A DNA stretch of 64,000 bases from Ignavibacteriales bacterium (lineage in GTDB: Bacteria; Bacteroidota; Ignavibacteria; Ignavibacteriales; Ignavibacteriaceae): the NCBI GenBank assembly GCA_016700155.1, contig CP065001.1, positions 3,472,001-3,536,000 on the forward strand. The letters are read 5' to 3'. Made by a program: the position numbers and the translations under genes. Below the pieces are notes generated by a model, which saw only the letters and a list, made by a program, of their open reading frames with translations, was not told where the DNA came from and did not search any database. Of the stretch, positions 25,590-33,994 are shown piece after piece (position 1 is the stretch's first letter; the number at the start of each line of letters is the position of its first letter).

Positions 25590-27665
25590 ATGACTTTTTT
25601 TAAAAAACTAAAATTCGTAACCAAAATTCAGGCGGGATTTTTTTTCATAGCAATGATTTCAACAATAATCGTTGTTAATGATTACTTCCAGTTGAACAAT
25701 ACTGCAAACCTTAAAGATCAGATATTCGCTGATTACATCGCGCCCAAAAAAAATATAGATAAAGCTTTTGAAGAGTTTAAGGATATGCAGTTCAACCTGC
25801 TCAAGTTTTCCATACCGATGTTTGTTGATGATTTTGCCGCTAACGTTGAACTGATCAATACAAACAAAAAAAATATCGATGAAAAACTTGAGGAGTTCGG
25901 GAATACAAACAAAGACACTTCTATCACAGCATTGTTCGATGAAATAAAATCAATCTGGCTTAATTATAAAAATGTTGTTGCCGATGCTATTCTCAGCGCA
26001 GGGGTGACACAGAATTTTGAAATGGCGGCTGTAGTATCTGTAACAACCGGAGAAGAAATTGGAAATGAACTTGAAGCAAAATTTACGGACATTCACACGA
26101 TACTTAAAAACAAAGCTGATTTTCTCAATGCAAGCGTAAGTGAAAGTGTAAGTTCGTCACAGTTGTATATCATAATCGGAATGATAGTAGGAACATTGGT
26201 TTTTCTTCTTTCAGCGTTTATGATAGCACCGGCACTAAGCGGTCCGGTAAATAAAATTAAAAACACTATCTCTGAGTTCGCAAAAGGAAATTTTGAAGCA
26301 GAAATAAATATTAATTCGCAGGATGAATTCGGACAGTTAGCGGGTATGCTGAATGATCTTAAGCGATCACAAAAATCCAAAATTGATGCTGCAATAAAAG
26401 TATCGGAAGGAGAACTTCAGACAGTTGAACCTGCTTCCGAAAAGGACCAGCTCGCACAAGCGTTAAACAAAGAAGTAGAAACTCTTCACTCACTCGTTAA
26501 TGAACTTGTGATACTTACCAAAGCCGCAGTAGAAGGTAAACTTGATGTTCGCGGCAACGAGAAAAAGTTCAACGGCGGTTACAGGGAAATTATCGCAGGT
26601 GTCAACAGTACTATTGATGCACTCCTTCTTCCTGTAAAAGAAGGAATCGATGTTCTTTCGCATATGGCGGATGGTGATCTTACATCACGTATTACAAATG
26701 ATTACAAAGGTGATCATCAGAAACTAAAGAGCAGCATAAACATTGTTGCTGATTCATTATGCAAAGCATTATCCGAAGTATCTGAAACTGTACAGGCAAC
26801 TGCTGCTCTTGGAAGTCAGATTTCTTCTTCAACGGAAGAAATGGCTGCCGGTGCAAGCGAGCAATCATCACAGGCTTTTGAAGTTGCTTCAGCAGTTGAG
26901 CAAATGACAAAGACTATTCTTGAAACTACAAGGAACGCGTCATCTGCGGCTGATGCGTCAAAGAACGCCGGAACAATTGCTAAAGACGGCGGCAGTGTGG
27001 TCAATCAAACCATCCAGGGTATTAACCGTATCGCTGAAGTAGTAAAACAATCTGCAGATACTGTTCAACAGCTTGGTAAGAGCAGTGACCAGATTGGTGA
27101 GATCATTCAAGTGATCGATGACATTGCTGATCAGACCAACCTTCTTGCACTTAACGCTGCTATTGAAGCCGCTCGTGCGGGCGAACAAGGAAGAGGTTTT
27201 GCTGTTGTAGCTGATGAAGTTAGGAAACTTGCTGAGAGAACAACTCAAGCAACTAAAGAGATTGCACTGATGATAAAACAGATTCAGAAAGATACACAGG
27301 GTGCAGTGGTTTCAATGAACCAGGGTACAATGGAAGTTGAAAAAGGAAAAGAGCTTGCACATAAAGCCGGTGATTCACTAAAGCAGATAATCACAGGCGC
27401 AGAAAGTGTCGTTGATATGGTCTCGCAGGTTGCAGCGGCTAGTGAAGAACAATCAACAACTGCTGAACAGATTAGTAAAAATATTGAAGCTATCAGTACA
27501 GTAACGCAGGAAAGCGCACAGGGTGTTCAACAGATTGCAAGAGCCGCCGAAGACCTTAACAGGTTAACAACTAATCTTGAATCTTTAGTATCTAAGTTCA
27601 AAATAAACTGCAGCAGTAAAAGCGGTTACACTGTCAGAAGTAACGGGAAATTAATTAACGCGTAA
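25590..27665 (+). CDS. Methyl-accepting chemotaxis protein 1 (four-helix-bundle sensor)
   Basis: The 691-residue chemoreceptor has membrane helices near 12-28 and 193-215 that flank a periplasmic helical ligand-binding region of the 4HB type (about 30-190). HAMP follows (about 213-266), then a second HAMP-like region with KFNGGYREIIAGVNSTID (about 300-385), and the signalling domain (about 400-670). The hairpin tip EAARAGEQGRGFAVVADE near 515-535 binds CheA and CheW. It ends in VRSNGKLINA, a tail shared in pattern with the other three MCPs here. The start has GGGGAG upstream. It is followed by two hemerythrins and cheW, suggesting oxygen- or redox-related signalling. Confidence 0.93.
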   Translation: MTFFKKLKFVTKIQAGFFFIAMISTIIVVNDYFQLNNTANLKDQIFADYIAPKKNIDKAFEEFKDMQFNLLKFSIPMFVDDFAANVELINTNKKNIDEKLEEFGNTNKDTSITALFDEIKSIWLNYKNVVADAILSAGVTQNFEMAAVVSVTTGEEIGNELEAKFTDIHTILKNKADFLNASVSESVSSSQLYIIIGMIVGTLVFLLSAFMIAPALSGPVNKIKNTISEFAKGNFEAEININSQDEFGQLAGMLNDLKRSQKSKIDAAIKVSEGELQTVEPASEKDQLAQALNKEVETLHSLVNELVILTKAAVEGKLDVRGNEKKFNGGYREIIAGVNSTIDALLLPVKEGIDVLSHMADGDLTSRITNDYKGDHQKLKSSINIVADSLCKALSEVSETVQATAALGSQISSSTEEMAAGASEQSSQAFEVASAVEQMTKTILETTRNASSAADASKNAGTIAKDGGSVVNQTIQGINRIAEVVKQSADTVQQLGKSSDQIGEIIQVIDDIADQTNLLALNAAIEAARAGEQGRGFAVVADEVRKLAERTTQATKEIALMIKQIQKDTQGAVVSMNQGTMEVEKGKELAHKAGDSLKQIITGAESVVDMVSQVAAASEEQSTTAEQISKNIEAISTVTQESAQGVQQIARAAEDLNRLTTNLESLVSKFKINCSSKSGYTVRSNGKLINA

Positions 27666-27698
27666 TAAAACAAAAAAATATTTCAACGGGAGAAAACT

Positions 27699-28106
27699 AT
27701 GGCACTGATAGCTTGGAACGAAAAGTACAGCGTAGGAATTAATAGCATTGATGCACAGCATAAAAGATTAGTCGACTACACTAACCAGCTTCACGATGCA
27801 ATGGCAAGCGGAAAAGCGAAAGAAAAAATTCCGTCAATACTTGAAAATCTGGTCAGGTACACAAAAGATCATTTTGCGTATGAAGAAAAAGTCATGGATT
27901 CAAACAAATATCCGGGTTATTTAAAACAGAAAATGGAACATGATTCACTTACAAAACAGGTGACAAAATTTAAAGATGATATGCTTGCCGGAAAAATTTC
28001 TCTTTCAATTGAAGTGATGGAATTTTTAAAAGGCTGGCTGATTAATCATATCTCAGGCTCTGATAAACTCTATACTCAGTTCCTGGTTTCAAAGGGTGTC
28101 AAATAA
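27699..28106 (+). CDS. Bacteriohemerythrin with one substituted iron ligand
   Basis: A 135-residue four-helix hemerythrin. Ligands of the di-iron site are seen at His21 (DAQHKRL), His58, Glu62 (HFAYEEK), His81, His117 and Asp122 (NHISGSD). Position 77, normally the seventh ligand His, is Gln (YLKQKMEHD). The neighbour at 28137 keeps His77 in an otherwise matching context, so the change is real in this sequence. The protein may therefore bind a changed or single-iron site. It lies in a transcription unit between MCP1 and a second hemerythrin; bacteriohemerythrins carry or sense oxygen. Confidence 0.93.
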   Translation: MALIAWNEKYSVGINSIDAQHKRLVDYTNQLHDAMASGKAKEKIPSILENLVRYTKDHFAYEEKVMDSNKYPGYLKQKMEHDSLTKQVTKFKDDMLAGKISLSIEVMEFLKGWLINHISGSDKLYTQFLVSKGVK

Positions 28107-28136
28107 AATTAACTCACTACTCTTATAAGGAAAAAA

Positions 28137-28544
28137 ATGGCACTAATCACGTGGTCGGAAAAATACAGCGTAAATATTCAAAGCATTGACACACAGCATA
28201 AAAAACTGGCTGAGCTTGTCAATCAACTTCACTCAGCGCTTGCTGAAGGTAAAGCCAAAGAAGTTCTTTCAAAAATTTTATCGGAACTTGTAAGTTATAC
28301 AAAAACTCATTTTGCGTATGAGGAAAAACTACTTCAGCAGGAAAAGTTCCCCGGCTATCTTGCTCATAAAATGGAACATGATTCACTGACTCAAAAAGTT
28401 TTATCATTTCAAAAAGAATTTCAGGCAGGCAAATCCGCTTTCTCTGTGGAGTTAATGAACTTCCTGAAAGACTGGCTGATAAATCACATCGTTGGCAGCG
28501 ATAAAAAATATACACAGCATCTGAAATCAAAAAACATAGTTTGA
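28137..28544 (+). CDS. Bacteriohemerythrin, complete iron site
   Basis: A 135-residue paralogue of the preceding gene with all seven di-iron ligands: His21 (DTQHKKL), His58, Glu62 (HFAYEEK), His77 and His81 (AHKMEHD), His117 and Asp122 (NHIVGSD). Same length and much shared sequence indicate tandem duplication. It is expected to bind dioxygen reversibly in the cytoplasm. In this operon it may buffer or report oxygen to the chemoreceptor MCP1; that link is inferred from position. The start has AAGGA upstream. Confidence 0.95.
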   Translation: MALITWSEKYSVNIQSIDTQHKKLAELVNQLHSALAEGKAKEVLSKILSELVSYTKTHFAYEEKLLQQEKFPGYLAHKMEHDSLTQKVLSFQKEFQAGKSAFSVELMNFLKDWLINHIVGSDKKYTQHLKSKNIV

Positions 28545-28583
28545 TACGGCGGTAAAGAATTTGAAATAACAGGAGAAATAAAA

Positions 28584-29060
28584 ATGGAATCAAAAAAAGG
28601 TGAAGGACAGGAGCTTCTGGAACTGGTAAGCTTCAATGTTGGTAATGAAGAGTTCGGAGTAGATATAAGTTTTGTACAGGAAATCATCCGCATGATGCAG
28701 ATAACAAAAGTACCGAATGCCCCGGAGTTTGTTGAAGGTGTGATCAACTTAAGGGGACGTGTAATCGCGGTAATCAACCTGCGCCACAAACTCGGGCTAA
28801 GTAAAATAGACTATGACAAAAACACACGAATAATAGTTGTTGAAGTTAAAGGCAACATAGTTGGTTTTATAGTTGACGCCGTAAGCGAAGTGTTAAGAAT
28901 ACCCGCAAACATAACAGAAGCGCCGCCTGAATTGGTTTCCGGAATTGATTCGGATTTTATAAAATCAGTAGGCAAACTGGAAGACCGTTTGCTTATCCTT
29001 ATCGACCTGGAAAAAATTCTTTCACTTACAGAGACTGCAGAACTGGAAGCGGTTGCGTAA
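28584..29060 (+). CDS. cheW: Chemotaxis coupling protein CheW
   Basis: The 158-residue CheW has the double beta-barrel fold signature: LVSFNVGNEEFGVDISFVQEI, NAPEFVEGVINLRGRVIAVI and GFIVDAVSEVLRI, with GKLEDRLLILIDLEKIL at the end. CheW couples MCP hairpin tips to CheA. It closes the unit that begins with the TonB-like gene; a strong terminator lies 40 bp later. A second CheW is at 31971, so the organism has at least two couplers, each next to receptors. Confidence 0.95.
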   Translation: MESKKGEGQELLELVSFNVGNEEFGVDISFVQEIIRMMQITKVPNAPEFVEGVINLRGRVIAVINLRHKLGLSKIDYDKNTRIIVVEVKGNIVGFIVDAVSEVLRIPANITEAPPELVSGIDSDFIKSVGKLEDRLLILIDLEKILSLTETAELEAVA

Positions 29061-29100
29061 GTCAGGCGAAGGCTTAGACTGAGACTAAGAATTATTTTTG

Positions 29101-29128
29101 AACCCGTTCTTGTGAACGGGTTTTTTTT
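29101..29128 (+). terminator. Intrinsic terminator after cheW
   Basis: A 9-bp perfect stem, AACCCGTTC (29101-29109) with GAACGGGTT (29114-29122), 4-nt loop, then a run of T. It is placed 40 bp after the cheW stop. Confidence 0.92.
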
Positions 29129-29187
29129 GTGTCGTTGGTAAATCACTACAAAAAATAATACGCATTGATACTGATAAGTTCGATGAA

Positions 29188-29219
29188 ATAAAAAACCCGG
29201 AGTTGCTTACACTCCGGGT
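29188..29219 (-). terminator. Intrinsic terminator on the minus strand
   Basis: Read on the minus strand, ACCCGGAGT pairs with ACTCCGGGT (plus positions 29195-29203 and 29211-29219), with a 7-nt loop and then TTTTTTATTT. The T-run exists only on this side, so it ends transcription coming leftward from the gap before MCP2, where the only candidate source is the minus-strand promoter at 29755. Confidence 0.8.
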
Positions 29220-29235
29220 CCGTTCGTTCGTTCGC

Positions 29236-29275
29236 AATTCTACGCTTGTGTTCGTACAAGGTGGGATGTAGAATT
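29236..29275. other. Nested stem-loop of unknown role
   Basis: An outer 8-bp stem, AATTCTAC (29236-29243) with GTAGAATT (29268-29275), encloses an inner CTTGT/ACAAG stem (29245-29249, 29256-29260) with a TTCG loop region. It is preceded by CGTTCGTTCGTTCG repeats. It lies just inside the minus-strand terminator and could be part of a small RNA, or a mobile-element remnant. Confidence 0.5.
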
Positions 29276-29507
29276 ACGCTGAAAAAATAAAACACTGTGA
29301 ATTAAAATCAAATGCAAAAATGATAAGAGGATTGAAATCATTTAATTATGAGCGAAAAAATTATTTTTGACGGTATAACTGAATAAAAGATTATAGAGAA
29401 ATCGTCCAGGTAAAATATTTAATCAGATCAATTATCATTTTTACATCTCACGCCCTTTTTGCTTTATTATCCAAAACTGTAGACATATTCATCAAAACAT
29501 CACTTAA

Positions 29508-29726
29508 TCACACAAAAAAGATTTTTAAATCCATTCGTACTATAAACTTAACAATTAACAATCCGATAATATCAACAGTGAATTCTTTACATAATCTCCG
29601 ATTGCTGCTTTCTGAATAATAAGTAAAACTGTTTGCAGCAAAAAAGTTCTGATGCTGAAAAAGATAGGGGCAGGAGATTACCAGCACAACAAAGACAAGC
29701 CGAATAGTTAATGGGTAAGCGATCAT
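29508..29726 (-). CDS. Possible small membrane protein on the antisense unit
   Basis: A 72-codon frame that begins about 29 bp downstream of the minus-strand sigma-28-like promoter. The predicted peptide has a hydrophobic N-terminal helix (TIRLVFVVLVISCPYLF) and a second one near the C-terminus (VDIIGLLIVKFIV). There is no Shine-Dalgarno, which is not decisive in this group. It could be a real small protein or chance coding in a regulatory RNA. Expression is the deciding test. Confidence 0.25.
   Translation of the reverse strand: MIAYPLTIRLVFVVLVISCPYLFQHQNFFAANSFTYYSESSNRRLCKEFTVDIIGLLIVKFIVRMDLKIFFV
29543..29569 (+). promoter_or_regulatory. Sigma-28 (FliA-type) promoter toward MCP2
   Basis: TAAA (29543-29546), 15 bp, TCCGATAA (29562-29569): full match at the conserved positions. 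The nearest downstream plus-strand gene is MCP2 at 29801, which would give a leader of about 225 nt. Confidence 0.7.
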
Positions 29727-29754
29727 TCCGGGTGGTTACTTATTCAGTTATGTC

Positions 29755-29781
29755 TTATCGGGGTTCGTAAAGAGATATTTA
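29755..29781 (-). promoter_or_regulatory. Sigma-28 (FliA-type) promoter on the minus strand
   Basis: On the minus strand: TAAA (plus 29778-29781), 15 bp, CCCGATAA (plus 29755-29762). It points away from MCP2, toward the possible small gene at 29508 and the terminator at 29188, and opposes the promoter at 29543. Confidence 0.6.
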
Positions 29782-29800
29782 TTAATTATTTGGTGGAAAA

Positions 29801-31909
29801 ATGAAAATCAAAAAATTCAAAGACTGGTCAATGTTCTATAAGGTGTTCAGCCTTGTCCTGCTTAGCGCAGTGCCCATTATTTTATTAATTATTTTATACA
29901 TCCTGCCGTCGATGCAGTTTCATTTACTTGAAGAAAAAGAACTTGCAACGAAGAATGTTGTTGAGGTTGGTTATAAAATAGTGAATAACTATTACGAATT
30001 GAGTAAAAGCGGTACTTTAAGCGAAAGTGAAGCAAAGGAACGAGCCCTGAATGATATTAAGGCAATGCGTTATTCTGATGGGGAGTACTTCTGGGTAAAT
30101 GATTTTGACTGCATGATGGTGATGCATTCTGCAAAACCGGAACTTGACGGAAAAGATATGTCGGACTTTAAAGACCCTGAAGGAACCTATATGTTCAGGG
30201 AGTTTGTTAGCGTAGCTAAATCAAACGCAGAAGGTGGTCTTGTAAAATACATGTGGTCACGCACTGCATCATCCACACCGGTTCAGAAATTTTCATATGT
30301 ATATCCGGTCAAAGGATGGAACTGGGTAATCGGCAGTGGAATTTATGTGGATGATGTTGAAGAAGAATATGCCGGTATACGCAACCAGATTTTTATTACA
30401 CTTTTCATAATTGTCGGGCTCGTTCTGACAATTTCTTATTTCTTTGCACGCTGGTTAGTCAAACCAATATTAAGTTTAAAGGATGCGGCTAACAGAGTAG
30501 CTATTGGTGATGCAGATTTTTCAATCTCTGCACAGAGTATGGATGAAATAGGTGATCTTGAAAAATCTTTCGGGCTTATGCTTCACAATATAAAAGAACA
30601 ATCAAATGCGGTTAACAGCATATCCGAAGGTAATGTTGACGTAACCGTTACACCAAAATCTGACAAAGATATTTTATCATTAAGCCTGATCCGTGTTATT
30701 AACATTCTTAAAAACTTAACCGCTGATTTGAAATCACTTACAACATCGGCGCTGAACGGACAGTTACAGGTAAGAGCAGATGAATCAAAATACAAAGGCG
30801 GTTACGCCGATATAGTTTCCGGTGTAAATAAAACTCTCGATGCGGTAATCATCCCGATTAAGGACGGTACGAGTGTACTTGAGAAAATGTCGCGTGGTGA
30901 CTTGACAGTAAGAGTAACAAATGAATACAAAGGCGATCACCAGATAATTAAGAACAGCATTAATACTCTCGGCGATTCACTGACAGAAGCATTGTCAGAA
31001 GTAAATGCGGCAGTACAAGCCACAGCAAGTGCGTCAACACAAATATCTTCTTCAACTGAAGAGATGGCTGCAGGTGCTCAGGAACAATCTGCACAGGCGG
31101 GCGAGGTTGCTTCCGCTGTCGAGCAGATGACTAAGACTATTCTTGAAACTACTAAGAATGCCTCATCTGCTTCTGAAGCCAGTAAGAATGCTGGTCTCAT
31201 CGCTAAAGAAGGCGGCAGTGTGGTTAATCAAACCATTCTGGGTATTAACCGTATCGCTGAAGTAGTTAAACAATCAGCCGATACTGTTCAGCAGCTTGGT
31301 AAGAGCAGTGACCAGATAGGTGAGATAATTCAGGTTATTGATGACATTGCTGATCAAACAAACCTTCTTGCACTTAACGCTGCTATTGAAGCTGCTCGTG
31401 CGGGTGAACAAGGAAGAGGTTTTGCTGTTGTGGCTGATGAAGTAAGGAAACTTGCTGAACGTACTACTAAGGCAACCAAAGAAATCGCACTGATGATAAA
31501 ACAGATACAGAAAGATACATCAGGTGCAGTTGAATCTATGAATCAGGGTACACTCGAAGTTGAAAAAGGAAAAGAACTTGCTAACAAGGCTGGTGATTCG
31601 TTAAAGCAGATAATCACAGGTGCTGAAAGTGTTGTTGATATTGTATCACAGGTTGCTGCAGCAAGTGAAGAACAGTCAAGTGCTGCCGAACAGATAAGTA
31701 AGAACATTGAATCAATCAGTGCTGTTACACAGGAAAGCGCACAGGGTGTTCAGCAGATTGCAAGAGCCGCTGAGGACCTGAACAGGTTAACTAACAATCT
31801 TGAAGAGCTTGTTGCAAGGTTTAAGATTTCAAGTGATCAGAAATCATTCAAAGGAACAGATAAAAGTCACCTTTCAGTAAGACAGAACGGTAAGATTATA
31901 CATCATTAA
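29801..31909 (+). CDS. Methyl-accepting chemotaxis protein 2 (single Cache sensor)
   Basis: The 702-residue chemoreceptor has membrane helices near 15-35 and 198-220 around a periplasmic sCache_2 domain (MRYSDGEYFWVNDFD; AKPELDGKDMSDFKDPEG; WNWVIGSGIYVDDVE). HAMP follows (about 218-270), a HAMP-like repeat with KYKGGYADIVSGVNKTLD (about 325-395), and the signalling domain (about 405-685) with tip EAARAGEQGRGFAVVADE. sCache domains bind small metabolites such as carboxylates. A 479-bp stretch of its signalling domain is identical in DNA to MCP3, and its tail (SVRQNGKIIHH) is nearly the same as MCP4. The start has GGTGG upstream. Confidence 0.95.
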   Translation: MKIKKFKDWSMFYKVFSLVLLSAVPIILLIILYILPSMQFHLLEEKELATKNVVEVGYKIVNNYYELSKSGTLSESEAKERALNDIKAMRYSDGEYFWVNDFDCMMVMHSAKPELDGKDMSDFKDPEGTYMFREFVSVAKSNAEGGLVKYMWSRTASSTPVQKFSYVYPVKGWNWVIGSGIYVDDVEEEYAGIRNQIFITLFIIVGLVLTISYFFARWLVKPILSLKDAANRVAIGDADFSISAQSMDEIGDLEKSFGLMLHNIKEQSNAVNSISEGNVDVTVTPKSDKDILSLSLIRVINILKNLTADLKSLTTSALNGQLQVRADESKYKGGYADIVSGVNKTLDAVIIPIKDGTSVLEKMSRGDLTVRVTNEYKGDHQIIKNSINTLGDSLTEALSEVNAAVQATASASTQISSSTEEMAAGAQEQSAQAGEVASAVEQMTKTILETTKNASSASEASKNAGLIAKEGGSVVNQTILGINRIAEVVKQSADTVQQLGKSSDQIGEIIQVIDDIADQTNLLALNAAIEAARAGEQGRGFAVVADEVRKLAERTTKATKEIALMIKQIQKDTSGAVESMNQGTLEVEKGKELANKAGDSLKQIITGAESVVDIVSQVAAASEEQSSAAEQISKNIESISAVTQESAQGVQQIARAAEDLNRLTNNLEELVARFKISSDQKSFKGTDKSHLSVRQNGKIIHH
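31328..31806 (+). repeat. 479-bp direct repeat, copy A (in MCP2)
   Basis: This signalling-domain segment matches 36074-36552 in MCP3 base for base by eye, with differences at both flanks (31327 and 31807). Synonymous sites are also identical, which points to recent gene conversion or duplication, not only protein conservation. MCP4 has the same protein sequence here but with synonymous changes. Confidence 0.85.
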
Positions 31910-31926
31910 TAAAATGATTTAATAAG

Positions 31927-31955
31927 TGCGGCATATAATTAATGCCGCATTGTAT
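31927..31955 (+). terminator. Hairpin between MCP2 and cheW, possible weak terminator
   Basis: TGCGGCAT (31927-31934) pairs perfectly with ATGCCGCA (31942-31949) around a 7-nt loop, followed by TTGTATTT. It is 18 bp after the MCP2 stop and just before the cheW Shine-Dalgarno, so it may reduce rather than stop transcription into cheW, or protect the MCP2 mRNA end. Confidence 0.6.
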
Positions 31956-31970
31956 TTAAGAGGTAAAAAA

Positions 31971-32456
31971 ATGAACAACAATACATCAATAAAAAATGAA
32001 TCAAACGAACTGCTTCAGCTTGTCAGTTTTATGATTGGCAACGAGGAATACGCAGTAGACATTCTCCTTGTACAGGAAATTAACAGGATGATGCAGATAA
32101 CCCGTGTGCCCAACACCCCGGAATATGTAGATGGTGTTATAAATCTTCGCGGAAGAGTAATTCCTGTGATAGACCTACGATATAAACTTGGTCTTGCAAA
32201 AAAGGATGACGATAAAAACACGCGCATCATAGTGGTTGAAATAAAAAATAAGACTATTGGATTTAAGGTTGACGCGGTAAAAGAAGTTGTGCGCATACAG
32301 GAAAATATAACAGAAGCGCCGCCCGAACTGGTTTCCGGCACCAACTCAGAATTCATTAAGTCAGTCGGTAAGCTTGATGATAAACTTTTAATCCTGATTG
32401 ATCTTGAAAAAGTTTTATTCGACGGTCAGTTTGCCGAATTAACAGAAGCAGCTTAA
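31971..32456 (+). CDS. cheW: Chemotaxis coupling protein CheW (second copy)
   Basis: The 161-residue CheW paralogue has LVSFMIGNEEYAVDILLVQEI, NTPEYVDGVINLRGRVIPVID and GFKVDAVKEVVRI; it is clearly similar to the copy at 28584. The ATG at 31971 is chosen because AGAGGT lies 7-12 bp before it, and the region upstream in the same frame is the MCP2-cheW hairpin. It couples MCP2/MCP3-type receptors to CheA. The next gene, a porin, starts 20 bp later, so the order MCP2-cheW-porin-MCP3 is probably one unit. Confidence 0.94.
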   Translation: MNNNTSIKNESNELLQLVSFMIGNEEYAVDILLVQEINRMMQITRVPNTPEYVDGVINLRGRVIPVIDLRYKLGLAKKDDDKNTRIIVVEIKNKTIGFKVDAVKEVVRIQENITEAPPELVSGTNSEFIKSVGKLDDKLLILIDLEKVLFDGQFAELTEAA

Positions 32457-32476
32457 TTATTAAAGGGGAGAATAAA

Positions 32477-33961
32477 ATGAAATCGATTACTTTATTTGTT
32501 CTGTTCATCCTGGTTTCAGGTTTATTAAATGCTCAGGATTTCAGAAAGGTTGTTGAAATTGTTGATGAGATGGAAATGTCTCTTAAACAAATGATCGCAA
32601 AGGAAGAATCCCAGAGACAGTCGGAGATTAGTTCAATTAAAAGTGATATTGAAAAAATCAATCAGCATATACAGAATGTTTCTGCTGATAATTTAAAATC
32701 AAAGGAAGTTGAATCATTGAACAACCGCGTTCAGTTGATTGAACAAAAATTAAAAGAAGAACAAACTCCCGGTACACCTGAATTGACTGAGCAGTTGACT
32801 GCTTTAATCGCGGAGTTAAAAAAAGTAATTGACGCAAGTAAAAATCCTCCCGTGCTTCCTTCTGTAAAAGTTGGTTTTCTTGCCCAGGTGCATGGGCAAA
32901 CTCTCCAGGAACAAACAACTGCTGTGCAGGATGCCGATCCACAATTTACACAGCACTGGCAGAGACAAATTTATGTTCGCCGTTTAAGAATTCTACTTGG
33001 CGGAGAGATTGCAAAGAATACAACTTTCTTCTTCGAAACTGATGCACCAAATCTCGGCAAAGTAAATTCCGCGGGAGTTAAAGATTCAAAAATATCAATG
33101 TATGTTCAGGATGCACAGATACAGCATACATTCGGTCCTGAAATAAGTGTTGTAGCAGGACTTCAGCTTGTCGGTATTTCGAGAAACGGTTTGCAAAGTG
33201 CAGCATCATTAATGGGTCTTGATTACGGCGCTTATCAATTTACAATAAACGTACCTCTCGATAATCTTATCGGCAGAGACCTTGGAGTTAATTTACGCGG
33301 TCATCTTTTTGACGAAAGATTTGAGTACAGAACAGGTGTTTTCAGCGGACGCAATACAAATATGTACTCGCCGTTAAGATTCACAACCCGTTTGCATTAC
33401 AGTTTTATGGATAAAGAAAAAGGTTTTTATTACACTGGTACAACTCTCGGCAAAGGAAATATACTTTCAATCGGTGCGGGTGTTGATATGCAGGGCAGTT
33501 ATAAAGCATTTTCATTTGATGGATTCAGTGACATGCCGTTAGGTGAAACAGGTTCAGTAACTGTTTCCGCTTCGATTTCATTTTTAGATGGCGGCGGTTC
33601 TGATGTTGATTCAACTGTTTTTACAGGATTGATTCCTAAACAAACAATAATGTTTGCAGAACTCGGTTACTTCTTTAAAGATTACAACCTGCAGCCTTAT
33701 GTTAAGTATGAATCACAAAGTATAAATGCAGATGTGATGAAGCAAGTCAATGCGAATGTTTCCAACATTGATTTTGTGAATAAATTAAGATCAGGTGAAA
33801 GATTTGGATTCGGATTGAATTACTTCCTCAGCGGTCACAATACAAACCTGAAAGTGTTGTATGAAATTAATATGAGGAACCGAACATCACTAACGCCCGG
33901 AGTTTCTGAAAAAGTTTCCAATGGTATGTTCACTATACAACTTCAGTATTTCACTTTCTGA
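32477..33961 (+). CDS. Phosphate-selective-porin-like outer-membrane protein
   Basis: The 494-residue protein has a signal peptide (SITLFVLFILVSGLLNAQ), a coiled-coil region (about 20-125, such as ESLNNRVQLIEQKLKEEQ) and then a beta-barrel of the porin O/P type with alternating strands (RQIYVRRLRILLGGEIAKNT; FFFETDAPNLGK; GMFTIQLQYFTF). The final residue is Phe, as needed for outer-membrane insertion. It probably forms a trimeric channel, with the coiled coil in the periplasm. It lies between cheW and MCP3, an unusual place for a porin. AGGGGAG precedes the ATG. Confidence 0.85.
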   Translation: MKSITLFVLFILVSGLLNAQDFRKVVEIVDEMEMSLKQMIAKEESQRQSEISSIKSDIEKINQHIQNVSADNLKSKEVESLNNRVQLIEQKLKEEQTPGTPELTEQLTALIAELKKVIDASKNPPVLPSVKVGFLAQVHGQTLQEQTTAVQDADPQFTQHWQRQIYVRRLRILLGGEIAKNTTFFFETDAPNLGKVNSAGVKDSKISMYVQDAQIQHTFGPEISVVAGLQLVGISRNGLQSAASLMGLDYGAYQFTINVPLDNLIGRDLGVNLRGHLFDERFEYRTGVFSGRNTNMYSPLRFTTRLHYSFMDKEKGFYYTGTTLGKGNILSIGAGVDMQGSYKAFSFDGFSDMPLGETGSVTVSASISFLDGGGSDVDSTVFTGLIPKQTIMFAELGYFFKDYNLQPYVKYESQSINADVMKQVNANVSNIDFVNKLRSGERFGFGLNYFLSGHNTNLKVLYEINMRNRTSLTPGVSEKVSNGMFTIQLQYFTF

Positions 33962-33994
33962 TGAGTTGTATCAAATGAATTGAAGGGGAATAAA

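Larger units (their letters stand above)
29061..29800. other. 740-bp gap with promoters and terminators on both strands
   Basis: In order: the cheW terminator (29101), a hairpin ending minus-strand transcription (29188-29219), a stem-loop (29236-29275), a possible small minus-strand gene (29508-29726), a plus-strand sigma-28-like promoter (29543) and a minus-strand sigma-28-like promoter (29755). The two promoters face each other. No other gene is visible. Confidence 0.6.

Noticed and set aside
29543..29800. Riboswitch in the ~225-nt leader before MCP2
   Set aside because: Checked for c-di-GMP and other common riboswitch consensus pieces; none of the conserved elements are present.
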